A DNA stretch of 64,000 bases from an uncultured Apibacter sp. (GTDB lineage: Bacteria; Bacteroidota; Bacteroidia; Flavobacteriales; Weeksellaceae), in NCBI GenBank assembly GCA_945280365.1, contig CALYQD010000002.1, positions 248,001 through 312,000 on the forward strand, written 5' to 3'. Under the pieces are notes generated by a model that was not told the origin of the DNA, made no database searches, and saw only the letters and a list, made by a program, of their open reading frames with translations. A program made the translations under genes and the position numbers. Shown piece by piece: positions 23,707 through 32,658 of the stretch. How positions within the stretch are numbered: position 1 is the first letter of the stretch; each line of letters begins with the position of its first letter.

Positions 23707-25932
23707 ATGGAAACACAAAAATTTTCATATGATAATAAAATTACTAAAGCATTTGCCTATGCAACCATATTCTGGGGTATAGTCGGTTTCATTGTAGGAC
23801 TTACTGTAGCCTCATTATTATTCATACCTACTCTACCCGAATTCTTTTTTGGTAGTGAAGGGGCCGAATTAGCAAGGTCTCATGGTTTTATGGGGTATGG
23901 AAGATTGAGAATGCTACATACAAGTGCCGTAATTTATGCATTCGTTGGTAACGGATTTTTTACAGGATTTTATTATGCAACCCAGCGACTATTGAAATGC
24001 CGAACTAATGATTTATTAAGCTGGATTCATTTTTGGGGGTGGCAATTAATTATCGTATCTGTAGCAATAACTTTTTTAATGGGAATAAATACTTCCAAGG
24101 AGTATGCAGAACATGAATGGCCTATAGATATTATGGTAGCCATCATTTGGATATTATTCGGGCTAAATATGTTTATAACCATTGCCAAAAGAAGAATAAG
24201 CCATATGTATGTGGCCATTTGGTTTTTTATAGCTACCTGGGGAGGTATTACCTTATTATGGGTATTTAATAACCTTGCTATTCCTTTAGATTCAAATATT
24301 TTATACGCAAAAAGCTATTCCATATATTCAGGAGTTCAAGATGCAATGGTACAATGGTGGTTCGGTCACAATGCTGTAGCATTTTTCTTAACTACACCTA
24401 TTTTAGGGTTGATGTATTACTATTTACCAAAAGCAGCTAACAGACCAGTATTTTCATACAAATTGTCAATAATACACTTTTGGTCATTGATATTTGTTTA
24501 TATGTGGGCTGGTCCACACCACCTATTATATACATCTTTACCTGCTTGGGCTCAAATGTTAGGAACTGCATTTTCCATTATGTTAATTGCTCCATCTTGG
24601 GGTGGTATGCTTAATGGATTATTAACCTTACGAGGAGCATGGGACAAAGTACGAGAAGATCCAATACTCAAGATGTTTGTAGTAGCTGTAACCTGTTATG
24701 GTATGGCAACTTTCGAAGGACCGTTATTAGCTACCAAAACATTAAATAAAATAGGCCACTTTACAGATTGGGTTATAGGTCACGTTCACTTAGGAGCTCT
24801 AGGATGGAACGGGTTTATAATTTTTGGAGCAATTTATTATATCATTCCAAGAATTTATAATACTAAGTTATATTCAGTAAGATTAGCAAATTGGCATTTT
24901 TGGTTAGGTACTATGGGAATAATCTTATATGTTATCCCTATGTACATGAGTGGATTTACTCAAGGACTTATGTGGAAACAGTTTAATCCAGATGGAACTC
25001 TAGTAACTAAAAACTTCTTAGAAACCGTTACTTCTTTAAGATATTTCTTTATTTTCAGATTTATCGGTGGAGTATTTTACTTATCAGGAGCTATATTATT
25101 AGTAATAAACATTATTGCAACAGTTAGAAAAGGAAAATTTGTAGCTAATGAAGAAGCAGAAGCTCCAGCATTAAATATTTCTCCAGCTAAAGGAGTCAAT
25201 GAAAAAACTTTTTCTTGGTTGGAAAGAACCCCTCTTTTCTTCTCTATATTAGCTATCATTGCATTAGCTGTTGGAGGAGCAGTAGAAATATTGCCTACTA
25301 TTTTTGTTAAATCTAATATACCTCAAATTACTAGCGTAAAACCTTATACTCCCTTAGAATTGGAAGGTAGAGATTTATATATTCGGGAAGGTTGTAATGC
25401 TTGCCATTCTCAAATGATTAGACCATTTAGAGATGAAGTGGTTAGATATGGAGAATATTCAAAGGCAGGAGAATATGTATATGACAGGCCATTCCTTTGG
25501 GGATCTAAAAGAACAGGGCCAGATTTACATAGAGAAGGAGGAAAAAACCCGGATTCATGGCATTTTACCCATCTATTCGATCCTAGAGAAACTTCTCCCG
25601 GTTCAATTATGCCTCGTTATCCTTGGTTAATATATAATAAACTGGATGTATCTAAAACCAAAGAAAAGCTTGAATTGATGAAAAATTGGTTTAATGTCCC
25701 ATATGAGCAAAAAGATATAGACAATTATCAGGCAAATATGGAAGCACAAGCTAAAGAAATTGCTACCAGTATATTTACTGACAGACCAGACTATAAAGCC
25801 GGATTTGATACATCTGCTAAGGCTGAAGGCGCCAATTTTGTACCTTTAGAAAAAAGAGAAATTGTTGCAATAATAGCTTATTTACAAAGATTAGGTGTTG
25901 ATATCAAAAAAACACAAACAGCTAATAATTAA
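23707..25932 (+). CDS. ccoNO: cbb3 cytochrome c oxidase, fused subunits CcoN and CcoO
   Basis: This 741-residue protein joins the catalytic haem-copper subunit I to the membrane-anchored cytochrome c subunit II. The N-terminal part (about 1-480) is a multi-helix CcoN with the expected His-rich segments (RMLHTSAVIYAFVGN, WWFGHNAVAFFL, MWAGPHHLLYT, HVHLGALGWNGFI). The rest is CcoO, with an anchor helix near 510-530 and one haem c site Cys563-x2-Cys566-His567 (CNACHSQMIRPFRDE). CcoN and CcoO are separate genes in proteobacteria, whereas fusion is usual in Bacteroidota. ccoQ follows after four bases. Confidence 0.97.
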   Translation: METQKFSYDNKITKAFAYATIFWGIVGFIVGLTVASLLFIPTLPEFFFGSEGAELARSHGFMGYGRLRMLHTSAVIYAFVGNGFFTGFYYATQRLLKCRTNDLLSWIHFWGWQLIIVSVAITFLMGINTSKEYAEHEWPIDIMVAIIWILFGLNMFITIAKRRISHMYVAIWFFIATWGGITLLWVFNNLAIPLDSNILYAKSYSIYSGVQDAMVQWWFGHNAVAFFLTTPILGLMYYYLPKAANRPVFSYKLSIIHFWSLIFVYMWAGPHHLLYTSLPAWAQMLGTAFSIMLIAPSWGGMLNGLLTLRGAWDKVREDPILKMFVVAVTCYGMATFEGPLLATKTLNKIGHFTDWVIGHVHLGALGWNGFIIFGAIYYIIPRIYNTKLYSVRLANWHFWLGTMGIILYVIPMYMSGFTQGLMWKQFNPDGTLVTKNFLETVTSLRYFFIFRFIGGVFYLSGAILLVINIIATVRKGKFVANEEAEAPALNISPAKGVNEKTFSWLERTPLFFSILAIIALAVGGAVEILPTIFVKSNIPQITSVKPYTPLELEGRDLYIREGCNACHSQMIRPFRDEVVRYGEYSKAGEYVYDRPFLWGSKRTGPDLHREGGKNPDSWHFTHLFDPRETSPGSIMPRYPWLIYNKLDVSKTKEKLELMKNWFNVPYEQKDIDNYQANMEAQAKEIATSIFTDRPDYKAGFDTSAKAEGANFVPLEKREIVAIIAYLQRLGVDIKKTQTANN

Positions 25933-25936
25933 AAAA

Positions 25937-26119
25937 ATGCTAAAATTTTATAATAAGATAATCGCAGGAGTAGACAATGCAATAATTTATCAAAGCCTAG
26001 CCCTTCTGCTTTTTGTCCTATTCTTTCTTGGCGTAACCTTTATGGTAATGAATAAGCCAAAAGATTATTATACAAATATGAGCAATCTACCATTAGAAGA
26101 AAAAGATAAAAAGGAATAA
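25937..26119 (+). CDS. ccoQ: cbb3 oxidase small subunit CcoQ
   Basis: This is a 60-residue single-helix protein starting at ATG 25937 (MLKFYNKIIAGVDNAIIYQS), with a hydrophobic helix (about 18-38, LALLLFVLFFLGVTFMVM) and a charged tail (NKPKDYYTNMSNLPLEEKDK). The position between ccoNO and ccoP, single helix and size support CcoQ, which stabilises the oxidase. A longer frame from 25895 overlaps the end of ccoNO and is not preferred. Confidence 0.82.
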   Translation: MLKFYNKIIAGVDNAIIYQSLALLLFVLFFLGVTFMVMNKPKDYYTNMSNLPLEEKDKKE

Positions 26120-26142
26120 ATAATAAAATACAAAATGATCAT

Positions 26143-27150
26143 ATGAAACCTAGAACACCCTTTGTCATAAATGCTATACTAGCGGTATTTTTAATTACCG
26201 GAGCATTTTACATGTTCTTGCAAAATTTTGATTTCATCACAAATCCTATATTTTTGGCTACCATTGCCATTTCATTTGTGTTATTACTTATTAACAATTC
26301 TTTGAATGCACTTATAGATGCCGAAAAATTCAAACTGCTTACAGAAAATGAAAAAAAGGACTATTTAGAACTTGTAAAAACGCCTTATCTAACAAGAGTT
26401 TGGAGAGATGCATTTAAACAAAGTAAAGCAGAAGAGAGCGGCGAAATCAAGTTAATAGACCATGGATACGACAATATAAAAGAGTTAGATAATCGACTCC
26501 CCAGATGGTACATCGGCTTATTTGCTGTAACCATCACATACGGAGTGGTATATTTCTTCTCTTATTCATTTACAACCTTCGCACATCCGGATGTTGAATA
26601 TGAAGAAGAATACAAAACTCAGTTAGCAGAAATTACTGAATATGAAAAAATTGCCCCTCAAGCTACCATAGAAACGGCACAATTTAATCCTGATGCTGTA
26701 GCCGATGGAAAGGTAATATATGATCAACTTTGTAAAACTTGTCATGGGGACGGCGCAAAAGGACTTTCAGGCCCCAACCAAACTGACGATTATTGGATTA
26801 ACATTCAGGAAGAATATAATAATGCTAATGAAGATTCCGAGTTTAAAAATATATTCTATACCGTATGGAATGGAAGTAAAAACAATCCAACTATGAGAGC
26901 CTTTGGAGCAACTGGAGAAATAAAAGGTAATGATATTGTTAAAGTAGCAAGCTATCTATATCAATTAAATAAAAATTCACCAAAAGATGCTAAAGGTAAG
27001 TCTGTAGATAATACAGCTAAAGAGCCTCAAGGTACTTTAGCCCCTTGGTCTAAAGCATATAAAGGAGGCACAGCTCCAGCTACTGCACCGAATCCGAATG
27101 AAGCAGCTCCAACAGCTACTACACAAGCCTCATCAGATTCAGGAAAATAA
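26143..27150 (+). CDS. ccoP: cbb3 oxidase subunit III, CcoP-like, single haem c site
   Basis: CcoP passes electrons to the oxidase core. The 335-residue protein has two N-terminal hydrophobic helices (about 7-27 and 32-50), a third near 120-142 (WYIGLFAVTITYGVVYFFSYS), then one cytochrome c domain with Cys197-x2-Cys200-His201 (LCKTCHGDGAKGLSGPN) and an Ala/Pro/Thr-rich tail. The N-terminal region, ending at NRLPRWYIGLF, matches FixP-N. Proteobacterial CcoP usually carries two CxxCH motifs; only one is seen here. A terminator follows (27167). Confidence 0.93.
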   Translation: MKPRTPFVINAILAVFLITGAFYMFLQNFDFITNPIFLATIAISFVLLLINNSLNALIDAEKFKLLTENEKKDYLELVKTPYLTRVWRDAFKQSKAEESGEIKLIDHGYDNIKELDNRLPRWYIGLFAVTITYGVVYFFSYSFTTFAHPDVEYEEEYKTQLAEITEYEKIAPQATIETAQFNPDAVADGKVIYDQLCKTCHGDGAKGLSGPNQTDDYWINIQEEYNNANEDSEFKNIFYTVWNGSKNNPTMRAFGATGEIKGNDIVKVASYLYQLNKNSPKDAKGKSVDNTAKEPQGTLAPWSKAYKGGTAPATAPNPNEAAPTATTQASSDSGK

Positions 27151-27166
27151 AATAATAATCATATTA

Positions 27167-27210
27167 AGTCTGCTTAGTTTCTTAAGAAACTATCAGGCTT
27201 TTTATTTTTA
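27167..27210 (+). terminator. Terminator after ccoP
   Basis: An extended hairpin pairs AGTCTG (27167-27172) with CAGGCT (27194-27199, one G-U pair) and TAGTTTC (27175-27181) with GAAACTA (27186-27192). A T-rich tract follows. It separates ccoSNOQP from ccoG. Confidence 0.85.
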
Positions 27211-27310
27211 AGATATAATTTTATCTATTTATTTTAGATTGTAATTTAATGAATAATAATTATATTTATACTAACCTAACTATTAAACACAATAAATAAA
27301 ATAAAACACC

Positions 27311-28771
27311 ATGTCTCAGGAAACGGATGATAGAAAAACTCCTGACCTTGAACAGCAAAAGGAAGATTTCAGAGAAAGCCTTGCTACTGCAGAAGTTTCA
27401 GGAGAAAGAAAATGGGTATACGCGAGAAAACCTCATGGAAAATTTACAAGATATAGAGATATAGTAAGTGCTCTTCTTCTTATTAGTTTATTTGTATTTC
27501 CGTTCATTAAAATTAATGGAAATCCTATCTTTCTTTTTGATATATTAAATAGACAATTTTATATTTTCGGTGCATATTTTTCACCATCAGATTTTTATCT
27601 TTTTGGGATAGGTCTAGTTACTACAACTGTCTTTATCATTGTTTTTACAGTCATTTACGGAAGAATATTTTGTGGCTGGATCTGTCCGCAGACCATTTTT
27701 ATGGAACATGTTTTCAGAAAAATAGAATTTTTGATAGATGGAGATAGAAATATGCAAATACGTTTAGATAATCAAGTATGGAACGGTCAAAAAATAAAAA
27801 AAAGAATTTTAAAATGGTCCTTATTTCTAATCGCTTCCCTAACTATTTGTGCTATACTTTTTTCTTATGTATTAGGAACAGATGAGATAATAAAAATAGG
27901 TAAAGAAGGTATTTCTAAACACATAACTTTATTCATTGTATATATTATATTCACAACTCTATTTTATTTTGTATTTGCCTGGTTTAGGGAGCAAGCCTGC
28001 ACTTTTGTATGCCCCTATGGTAGACTTCAAGGGGTATTAATAGATAAAGACACTATAAACATTGCTTACGATTTTGTAAGAGGTGAAGGTACTGCCGGAA
28101 GATCAAAGTTTAAAAAAAATGAAGATAGAAAAGCCTTAGGTAAAGGAGATTGTATAGATTGTAAACAATGTGTTGAAGTTTGTCCTACAGGTATCGACAT
28201 AAGAAACGGTATGCAAATGGAATGTGTTAATTGCACTGCTTGTATCGATGCTTGTGATATGGTCATGACTAGAATGAAGATGCCTACAGGATTGATAAAA
28301 TATGCTTCGGAAAATATGATTGAAAAAAGAACCGATTTCAAATTTACTCCGAGATTAATTGCTTATACTATCGCTCTTTTTGTATTTGTTTCTGTCTGTA
28401 TTTCATTGCTCTTTTTCAGATCAAACGTTGAAACCAAATTTTTAAAAATTGTTGGTACTCAATTTACTATTGAAAAGCAGTTAATAGTCGATGAATATCA
28501 ATTTATTTTTATTAATAAAACGACTGAAAAGAAAAAATTGCATGTCAAAATTGTAAAGCCAAATCACGCTATAATCACTTTAGTAGGTTACGGTACAGAA
28601 TTTACGATACAACCCAAACAAACTCTTAAAGGTACCGCAACAATAAAAATCCCACAATCTGATCTAATTAAAACAAAAGAAGAGATTATTATTGGTATAT
28701 TTGATGAAAATGGCAAAAAAATAGATGAATATAAGACCAACTTTATAGGCCCTTCTAAAATACGTTTTTAA
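27311..28771 (+). CDS. ccoG: cbb3 oxidase accessory iron-sulfur protein CcoG (FixG/RdxA)
   Basis: CcoG is a membrane iron-sulfur protein that reduces Cu(II) during cbb3 assembly. The 486 residues have several membrane helices, a FCGWICPQTIFMEH and a CTFVCPYGRLQG motif in the membrane part, two 4Fe-4S clusters (CIDCKQCVEVCPTGIDI and CVNCTACIDACD, about 280-320), a further helix (about 345-368), and a C-terminal Ig-like domain (about 375-486). Motifs and length are typical. ccoH follows two bases after its stop. Confidence 0.96.
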   Translation: MSQETDDRKTPDLEQQKEDFRESLATAEVSGERKWVYARKPHGKFTRYRDIVSALLLISLFVFPFIKINGNPIFLFDILNRQFYIFGAYFSPSDFYLFGIGLVTTTVFIIVFTVIYGRIFCGWICPQTIFMEHVFRKIEFLIDGDRNMQIRLDNQVWNGQKIKKRILKWSLFLIASLTICAILFSYVLGTDEIIKIGKEGISKHITLFIVYIIFTTLFYFVFAWFREQACTFVCPYGRLQGVLIDKDTINIAYDFVRGEGTAGRSKFKKNEDRKALGKGDCIDCKQCVEVCPTGIDIRNGMQMECVNCTACIDACDMVMTRMKMPTGLIKYASENMIEKRTDFKFTPRLIAYTIALFVFVSVCISLLFFRSNVETKFLKIVGTQFTIEKQLIVDEYQFIFINKTTEKKKLHVKIVKPNHAIITLVGYGTEFTIQPKQTLKGTATIKIPQSDLIKTKEEIIIGIFDENGKKIDEYKTNFIGPSKIRF

Positions 28772-28773
28772 TT

Positions 28774-29235
28774 ATGAAATTTAAATTTACCTGGGGGCAT
28801 GGAGTAATAATTGCTCTTGCTTGCTTTATTATATTTATATGTACTCTAATATTCACAGTAGAATTTTCAAAAAATACTTTTGATTTGGTTACGGATAATT
28901 ATTATGAAGAAGAAATAAATTATCAACAAGAAATTGATGCTACTAATAATGCCTCTTTATTAAAAGAAAAACCTAAAATTGAAATAATCCCTGATTCCGG
29001 CATCAAAATAACTTTCCCAAAAGAATTTAACTCAATCAATACGATTGGAAAATTTAAGCTTATTAGAGCCAATTCACAAGCTTTGGATATTAATAAAAAA
29101 GAGTTTGATTGGGTCCCGTCAAACACCTTATTTATACCAGCCAAAGTTTTGGTTAAGGGAAATTACACTTTAAAATTGTATTGGACAAAAGAAAAAACAA
29201 ATTATCAAATGGAAATACCAATAAAATGGAATTAG
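28774..29235 (+). CDS. ccoH: FixH family protein (CcoH)
   Basis: FixH/CcoH helps stabilise cbb3 oxidase during assembly. This 153-residue protein has one N-terminal membrane helix (WGHGVIIALACFIIFICTLIF, about 5-27), the family-typical VTDNYYEEEINYQQEIDATNNA segment, and a beta-rich periplasmic domain ending LYWTKEKTNYQMEIPIKWN. It starts two bases after ccoG and overlaps the next gene by 10 bases, so the three are translationally linked. Confidence 0.93.
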   Translation: MKFKFTWGHGVIIALACFIIFICTLIFTVEFSKNTFDLVTDNYYEEEINYQQEIDATNNASLLKEKPKIEIIPDSGIKITFPKEFNSINTIGKFKLIRANSQALDINKKEFDWVPSNTLFIPAKVLVKGNYTLKLYWTKEKTNYQMEIPIKWN

Positions 29236-29957
29236 ATATAGTATATTTATATACGGCATTAAGTCTAGGATTATTAGGTGGATTTCACTGTATTGGAATG
29301 TGTGGTCCCATAGCATTTTCAATTGGTTTAGACGCTACTAATAAATTTAAATTCTATTCTCAAAACATCTTGTATCAACTTGGTAGAATAACTACATATT
29401 CATTATTAGGTGGAATTGTGGGAATTGTAGGAAAAAGTTTTAATATAGCCGGATATCAAAAATATATATCTATTTTTGCCGGAATTCTTTTAATTCTAAT
29501 GGTTTTGTTGCCAGGAAAAACAACAGAAATTGGAGATAATTTTAAACCTATGAATAAATTTATGATAAAAATTAAAATATTCTTAGGTAGATTTCTCAAA
29601 AGAAAAGATAATACTTCTAGATATCTTACCGGAGTACTTAACGGATTTCTTCCTTGTGGAGCAGTATATGTTGCCCTAACTTCTTCTATTGCTTCTGGGG
29701 GAATTATTCAAGGTATGATGTTTATGTCTATGTTTGGGTTAGGAACATTTCCTTTTATGTTTATAACCACTTTAACAGGCAAATTTATAGGAGCTAAAAT
29801 AAGATTTAAAATTTTGAAAATCTTTCCTTACTTTATCATACTCATAGGTATTTTATTTATTTTAAGAGGTTTAGGATTAGGCATACATCTAGTGTCTCCT
29901 TCTAATCAAGCATTAAAGTTAGAACAAACTGATCAAAAGAGAAGTTGTTGTCATTAA
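29226..29957 (+). CDS. SafE/TauE-family membrane protein, probably metal-related
   Basis: This 243-residue protein of about six helices belongs to the sulfite exporter TauE/SafE superfamily (COG2836 type). The start is the ATG at 29226, overlapping ccoH by 10 bases; an earlier frame start at 29181 is inside ccoH. Key motifs are GGFHCIGMCGPIAFSIG near the N-terminus, NGFLPCGAVYVAL in the middle and a Cys/His end (RSCCH). Homologues beside cbb3 genes are thought to move copper or other metals for assembly; that is inference here. Confidence 0.85.
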   Translation: MELDIVYLYTALSLGLLGGFHCIGMCGPIAFSIGLDATNKFKFYSQNILYQLGRITTYSLLGGIVGIVGKSFNIAGYQKYISIFAGILLILMVLLPGKTTEIGDNFKPMNKFMIKIKIFLGRFLKRKDNTSRYLTGVLNGFLPCGAVYVALTSSIASGGIIQGMMFMSMFGLGTFPFMFITTLTGKFIGAKIRFKILKIFPYFIILIGILFILRGLGLGIHLVSPSNQALKLEQTDQKRSCCH

Positions 29958-30007
29958 TACAGATTCTTTTAAAAATAATCTTTCTTTTTTTAAAAACAAA
30001 AAAATAG

Positions 30008-30015
30008 TAACTTCG
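30008..30015 (+). promoter_or_regulatory. -7-like promoter box of mlaE
   Basis: TAACTTCG is one base from TAnnTTTG. It ends seven bases before the mlaE ATG, implying a leader of only a few bases. Confidence 0.35.
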
Positions 30016-30022
30016 CACAATT

Positions 30023-30769
30023 ATGGGAATGATTTCGAATATTGGTGCTTATTCTTTCTTAATGGCCAGGGTTTTCAAAAAGCCTCAAAAAAGAAATATT
30101 TTCAGAAAAAGCTTACTTAGAGAAATAAATGATTTAGGTGTTAATTCAGTAGGTTTGGTTGCTTTTACATCATTTTTTGTGGGTGCTGTGGTAGCAATTC
30201 AGATGTATAACAATTTTAAAACGTCCTCCTTTCCTATTCCTGATTATTATGTAGGTTATGCAACTAAAGTTGTATTGATATTAGAATTTTGTCCTACTAT
30301 AATTAGTGTAGTTTTAGCAGGTAAAGTGGGATCTTTTATTGCTTCCAGTATAGGAACTATGCGAGTAACCGAGCAGATTGATGCATTAGAAATTATGGGT
30401 GTAAACAGCCCATCGTATTTAATTCTCCCTAAAGTAGTAGCCTCTTTGTTTTTTAATGTTATCTTAATCATGATTAGCCTTATCATGGGAATACTTGGTG
30501 GCTATTTTGCAGGAAGTTTTTCCGGAAGTTGGGCGCCTGTAGATTATGTTCAAGGACTGCAAATGGCTTCTCCTGATTTCTTTATTTACTACTGTTTTAT
30601 TAAAACTATCGTATTTGCATTTATCATAGCAACTGTGCCTTCTTATTATGGATATATAGTAAAGGGAGGTTCTTTGGAAGTTGGACGTAACAGTACTTCA
30701 GCGGTTGTATGGACAACAGTTCTTATCATCATCACAAATTTAATGTTAACACAAGTTTTACTAGATTAA
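30023..30769 (+). CDS. mlaE: MlaE family ABC transporter permease
   Basis: MlaE-type permeases work with MlaF to move phospholipids between membranes and keep the outer membrane asymmetric. The 248-residue protein has the family's N-terminal helix region (GAYSFLMARVFKKPQ), several membrane helices and signature pieces VGLVAFTSFFVGAVVAIQMY, KVGSFIASSIGTMRVTEQIDALEIMGVNSPSYLILPK and a C-terminal GYIVKGGSLEVGRNSTSAVVWT. The ATPase gene follows after three bases. No MlaD substrate-binding gene is beside it. Confidence 0.93.
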   Translation: MGMISNIGAYSFLMARVFKKPQKRNIFRKSLLREINDLGVNSVGLVAFTSFFVGAVVAIQMYNNFKTSSFPIPDYYVGYATKVVLILEFCPTIISVVLAGKVGSFIASSIGTMRVTEQIDALEIMGVNSPSYLILPKVVASLFFNVILIMISLIMGILGGYFAGSFSGSWAPVDYVQGLQMASPDFFIYYCFIKTIVFAFIIATVPSYYGYIVKGGSLEVGRNSTSAVVWTTVLIIITNLMLTQVLLD

Positions 30770-30772
30770 ACA

Positions 30773-31549
30773 ATGATTTCAGCAATAAATGTTACTAAAT
30801 CATTTGATGGAGTAGAAGTACTTAAAGGCATTTCTGCTACTTTTAAAAAAGGGAAGACCAATTTGATCATAGGGCAAAGTGGTTCTGGGAAAACCGTCTT
30901 CCTTAAATGTCTGTTAGGCTTATTTGAACCTTCTTCTGGACAAATACTATATGAAAATACAGATGCATCGAAATTATCCGTATCATCAAGACAAAAATTA
31001 AGAAGTGAAATAGGAACTGTTTTTCAAGGAAGTGCGCTTTTTGACTCAATGACAGTGGAGCAGAATGTAAAGTTTCCTCTTGAAATGTTTGCGAATTTGT
31101 CCGAGAAGGATATGAGAGAACGCGTTGATCAAGTATTAGAACGCGTAAATCTGATTAATGCGCGCAAAAAATTTCCTTCAGAAATTTCAGGGGGAATGCA
31201 AAAAAGGGTAGCCATTGCTCGAGCTATTGTTAATAATCCAAAATATTTATTTTGTGATGAGCCTAATTCAGGGTTAGATCCTCAAACTTCTCAAATAATA
31301 GATACGCTTATTCATGAAATTACTCGTGAGTACGATACTACAACTATTATTAATACACATGACATGAATTCAGTTCTTGAAATAGGAGAAAATATAATAT
31401 ACTTAAAAAACGGAAAAAAAGAATGGGAAGGAGATAAAAATTCCATAGTTACTTCTGATAATCAGGCATTATTAGACTTTGTATTTTCTTCGAAAATATT
31501 TAAGATGGCGCGTGAAGCGATGTTATATCATTTAAAAAATAAAAAATAA
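30773..31549 (+). CDS. mlaF: MlaF family ABC transporter ATP-binding protein
   Basis: The partner ATPase of MlaE, 258 residues. It has Walker A GQSGSGKTV (about 34-42), the Q-loop in FQGSALFDSMTV, signature SGGMQKRVAIARAI (about 139-152), Walker B FCDEPNSGLDPQT and the H-loop NTHDMNSVLEIG. The order permease then ATPase differs from E. coli mlaF-mlaE. Its TAA is inside a hairpin shared with the converging guanylyltransferase gene. Confidence 0.93.
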   Translation: MISAINVTKSFDGVEVLKGISATFKKGKTNLIIGQSGSGKTVFLKCLLGLFEPSSGQILYENTDASKLSVSSRQKLRSEIGTVFQGSALFDSMTVEQNVKFPLEMFANLSEKDMRERVDQVLERVNLINARKKFPSEISGGMQKRVAIARAIVNNPKYLFCDEPNSGLDPQTSQIIDTLIHEITREYDTTTIINTHDMNSVLEIGENIIYLKNGKKEWEGDKNSIVTSDNQALLDFVFSSKIFKMAREAMLYHLKNKK

Positions 31550-31580
31550 GGTTAATAATATTAACCTTATTTTGATTTTT
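31541..31580. terminator. Bidirectional terminator between mlaF and the guanylyltransferase gene
   Basis: AATAAGGTTAAT (31545-31556) and ATTAACCTTATT (31560-31571) form a 12-bp perfect stem with a three-base loop and T-tracts on both strands. It contains the mlaF stop and the stop of the opposite gene. Confidence 0.88.
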
Positions 31581-32658
31581 TATCTTCTTCTAATTTTTTA
31601 ATATTTTCCAGATAATCTTTTATTTTTTGGTCGTTATCTCGAGGGCAAACTAATAGAGCTTCTGAAGTATCCACTATAATAAAATCTGTTAAACCGTCAA
31701 TAATATATATTTTGTTTGAAAGGTCTGTTTTTATTATAGTATTACTGGTATCGTAGGTATATATGTTATTTCCATGAACCGCATTGCCTTCTTCATTTTT
31801 ATTAAAATTCTCATATAATGCACTCCACGTGCCTAAATCACTCCAACCGAAATTAGAAGGAATAACCCAAACGTTGGTTGATTTTTCTAAAATTCCATAA
31901 TCTATAGAATTTTTTTCAATTTTGGAATAAATATTTTCAACTGCTTCCGCCTCATTATTTGTATTATAATAGGGAACAATGGAATTAAATATTTCGTACA
32001 TCTCCGGAAGGTATTTTAGATAAGAATTTAATATACTTTGAGAAGACCAAATGAAAATCCCAGAATTCCACAAAAAATTTTTACTTTTTAAAAATTCTTT
32101 TGCTGTTTCGAGATTTGGTTTCTCTTTGAAAGATTTTACTTGGTATAATCCCTCTTTTCCTTCTTTCGCATATTCAATATATCCATATCCTGTATCAGGT
32201 CTTGTAGGAGATATTCCCAGTGTAACTAATATATCTTCATTACTCGCATGTTGCAATGCGGTTAAAACATTTTTAATAAATAAGTCCTCATCGATAATTA
32301 AGTGATCGGATGGAGCTACAATGATACTTGCATTTGGATTTAACTTATGTATCTTTTCTGCCATGTAGATATTGCAAGCCGCTGTATTCATCATTTTGGG
32401 TTCACCAATAATCTGATTTTTGGAAATATCCGGCAATTGACTTAAAGTTAGTCCTACATATTCTTTATTGGTAATGACAAAAATATTTTCTTTTAGGATA
32501 ACTTTATTTAATCTCTCAAATGTTTGTTGTATTAATGTTTTACCTGTTCCTAAAATATCATGAAATTGCTTTGGAAATTTTGTAGTGCTTATAGGCCAAA
32601 ATCGGCTCCCTATTCCTCCGGCCATAATTACACAATAATAGTTCTTATTCTTTGTCAT
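31567..32658 (-). CDS. manC: Mannose-1-phosphate guanylyltransferase
   Basis: This enzyme makes GDP-mannose from mannose-1-phosphate and GTP, for surface glycans. The 363 residues carry the nucleotidyltransferase signature MAGGIGSRFWPIST with PKQF (about 13-31), IVAPSDHLI (about 116-124), TLGISPTRPDTGYGYIEY and the ESxxNxW-like NFGWSDLGTWSALYE segment. It is the short single-domain form without the phosphomannose isomerase domain. It overlaps the SprT-like gene upstream by four bases. Confidence 0.93.
   Translation of the reverse strand: MTKNKNYYCVIMAGGIGSRFWPISTTKFPKQFHDILGTGKTLIQQTFERLNKVILKENIFVITNKEYVGLTLSQLPDISKNQIIGEPKMMNTAACNIYMAEKIHKLNPNASIIVAPSDHLIIDEDLFIKNVLTALQHASNEDILVTLGISPTRPDTGYGYIEYAKEGKEGLYQVKSFKEKPNLETAKEFLKSKNFLWNSGIFIWSSQSILNSYLKYLPEMYEIFNSIVPYYNTNNEAEAVENIYSKIEKNSIDYGILEKSTNVWVIPSNFGWSDLGTWSALYENFNKNEEGNAVHGNNIYTYDTSNTIIKTDLSNKIYIIDGLTDFIIVDTSEALLVCPRDNDQKIKDYLENIKKLEEDKKSK

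Noticed and set aside
25895..25936. Earlier start for ccoQ overlapping ccoNO
   Set aside because: The extra residues are the out-of-frame end of ccoNO; the ATG four bases after the ccoNO stop fits CcoQ.
29181..29225. Upstream ATG for the SafE-like protein
   Set aside because: It lies well inside ccoH, and the residues it adds (KRKNKLSNGN) do not resemble the family; the ATG at 29226 does.
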